DNA of 14,215 bases, from positions 1 to 14,215 of the forward strand of contig JAKAGP010000008.1 of NCBI GenBank assembly GCA_021825785.1. The letters run 5' to 3'. Shown one piece after another: positions 13,581 to 14,215 of the stretch. The first letter of the stretch is position 1. Every line of letters starts with the position of its first letter. Under the pieces are notes generated by a model. The model saw nothing but the letters and a program-made list of their open reading frames with translations, was not told the DNA's origin and searched no databases. Position numbers and translations under genes: made by a program. The DNA comes from Nitrospirota bacterium (GTDB lineage: Bacteria; Nitrospirota; Thermodesulfovibrionia; Thermodesulfovibrionales; JdFR-88).

Positions 13581-13620
13581 AACAAATAATAGCAAATAAT
13601 ACTAAATGATAAATAATCAT
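13581..13620. repeat. Tandem 10-bp AT-rich repeats across the promoter
   Basis: Four consecutive 10-base units start at 13581: AACAAATAAT, AGCAAATAAT, ACTAAATGAT, AAATAATCAT. The first three share the pattern A-N-Y-AAAT-R-AT; the fourth is shifted. One unit per helical turn would place sites on one DNA face, covering the -10 box, the spacer and the leader. Confidence 0.55.
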
Positions 13621-13625
13621 GTCAA
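13596..13625 (-). promoter_or_regulatory. Promoter of the HTH-helicase / zinc-ribbon operon
   Basis: On the minus strand an exact TTGACA (13625-13620) is followed after 18 bases by TATTAT (13601-13596), five of six -10 matches. The ribosome binding site AAGGAG lies about 15 bases further on. The -10 and spacer lie inside the tandem 10-bp repeats. Confidence 0.65.
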
Positions 13626-14176
13626 GAGGTAAAACGCGAGCGGATATGCTCGTAACAATCGGAGTATTCTCACGCTTCTTTTTTCTGGTCGTCAGGCCGC
13701 TGCAGAAGAGATCTGTAAAGTATGGGTTGGAATTACCCAAAAAATCGATGAATGATTCGTATGCATTATGACATTTAAATAACCCCTTATTGTGAATTAA
13801 CATCTCCCCTCTCGCTGCCTTTTATTAAATAAGATCCGCAGATATATTTGCCAAAACAATTTTCCCTTCGACGCTTTTTAAAGCCGGTGTTTATAGAACT
13901 TGGGGGACGAAAGCCATTCTCAATAATAAAAAATGGTCAAAGTAGCAGGGGAGACATCTGCCTTGGACCGATGCCGTATCTGGCGCGGACCATCGAGCTA
14001 GGGCCCGGCTGTTTGGGGCCCGCGATATAGTCCCGCCCAGACGGGGCGTGAGCGGGGTCTTGGCCCCTATAGGGCCCGCTCGTCGTCCGGAAGTGTACGC
14101 CGCCCGTCGTTGCGGCGGACCCGCGCCTGGGATTTTCCCCGATCCGGCCGGCTCTTAACAGTCCTCATGAGAGAGA
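13626..14176. other. Noncoding stretch with a GC-rich hairpin cluster
   Basis: I see no convincing gene on either strand. Base composition changes abruptly: AT-rich to about 13940, then strongly GC-rich to about 14150. In the GC-rich part GGGCCCG occurs three times (14001, 14016, 14072). Hairpins follow one another: CGCCC/GGGCG (14034-14048), GAGCGGG/CCCGCTC (14050-14081, with CCCTATAGGG inside) and CGCCGC/GCGGCG (14098-14117). It could be a structured RNA, a chromosomal remnant or a repeat; I cannot identify it. Confidence 0.4.
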
Positions 14177-14205
14177 TTGACATTTGTAACCTATAAGGTT
14201 ACAAT
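14177..14205 (+). promoter_or_regulatory. Rightward promoter at the window edge
   Basis: TTGACA (14177-14182) and TACAAT (14200-14205, five of six matches) are separated by 17 bases. It would transcribe a gene beyond the right edge. Confidence 0.6.
14185..14203. promoter_or_regulatory. Palindromic operator between the -35 and -10 boxes
   Basis: TGTAACCT (14185-14192) and AGGTTACA (14196-14203) are perfect 8-bp complements around ATA, filling the promoter spacer and entering the -10 box. A further half-site TAACC follows, making GGTTACAATAACC a second, overlapping inverted repeat. The place suggests a dimeric repressor or a MerR-type regulator; which one cannot be told. Confidence 0.55.
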
Positions 14206-14215
14206 AACCAGTGAT

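Noticed and set aside
13581..13620. The 10-bp repeats as a CRISPR array or origin iterons
   Set aside because: There are no spacers, and the units are far too short for CRISPR and for typical iterons; no replication initiator gene is present. An operator explains the position better.
13579..13803. 74-codon - strand ORF upstream of the HTH-helicase
   Set aside because: It overlaps the helicase promoter and its tandem repeats, and its GGGGAG touches the start codon. It could be a fragment of an old gene (FIDFLGNSNPYFTDLF looks protein-like), but I cannot support it.
13848..14030. 60-codon + strand ORF in the right noncoding part
   Set aside because: No ribosome binding site, and it crosses the sharp change in base composition into the hairpin cluster.
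1..14215. tRNA or rRNA genes and a tRNA-type attachment site
   Set aside because: I saw no cloverleaf with a T-loop signature and no rRNA-like stretch; no integrase gene is present in the window.

Overview
The window looks like a bacterial accessory region (defence-island type) made of blocks with different base composition. The organism cannot be fixed. Clear Shine-Dalgarno sites (AAGGAG/GGAGG), sigma70-like promoters with TTGACA boxes, an IS5-type element and GC-rich genes fit a Gram-negative-like bacterium such as a deltaproteobacterial-type lineage, but that is a guess.

Left block (1-1755, + strand, GC-rich): the 3' part of a class II glutamine-amidotransferase-like gene open at the left edge, a GNAT acetyltransferase overlapping its end, two strong hairpins, and a very small ORF whose last codons lie over a perfect rho-independent terminator.

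Second block (about 1730-3177, + strand, AT-rich): a TTGACA/TGTAAT promoter followed by two genes joined by an ATGA overlap. They encode a 288-aa soluble protein and a 173-aa protein with four predicted membrane segments. Order, sizes and topology match the lambda RexA-RexB abortive-infection pair, and this is the most interesting hypothesis of the window. A complete IS5-family element (3298-4616) with a CTAA target duplication lies in the intergenic space after it.

Third block (4764-11034, - strand, GC-rich): a tightly overlapping six-gene operon read right to left: a ribbon-helix-helix regulator, a Vsr-type nuclease, a C5-cytosine DNA methyltransferase, a large MORC/MutL-like GHKL ATPase, an SF2 helicase with an N-terminal Mrr-like nuclease domain, and an unrecognised 191-aa protein. 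This resembles the restriction-modification operons with MORC-type ATPases described by Iyer, Abhiman and Aravind (2008). A sigma70 promoter lies upstream, with a direct repeat spaced by exactly 20 bp that overlaps its -10 box and could be the operator of the first gene's product.

Fourth block (11277-13625, - strand, less GC-rich): an excisionase-type HTH domain fused to an SF2 helicase, overlapped by a small zinc-ribbon gene. Its promoter region consists of tandem 10-bp AT-rich repeats, possibly an operator for the HTH domain.

The right end (13626-14215) has no convincing gene. It holds a GC-rich cluster of short hairpins and, at the edge, a rightward promoter with a palindrome between its -35 and -10 boxes, pointing at a gene outside the window.
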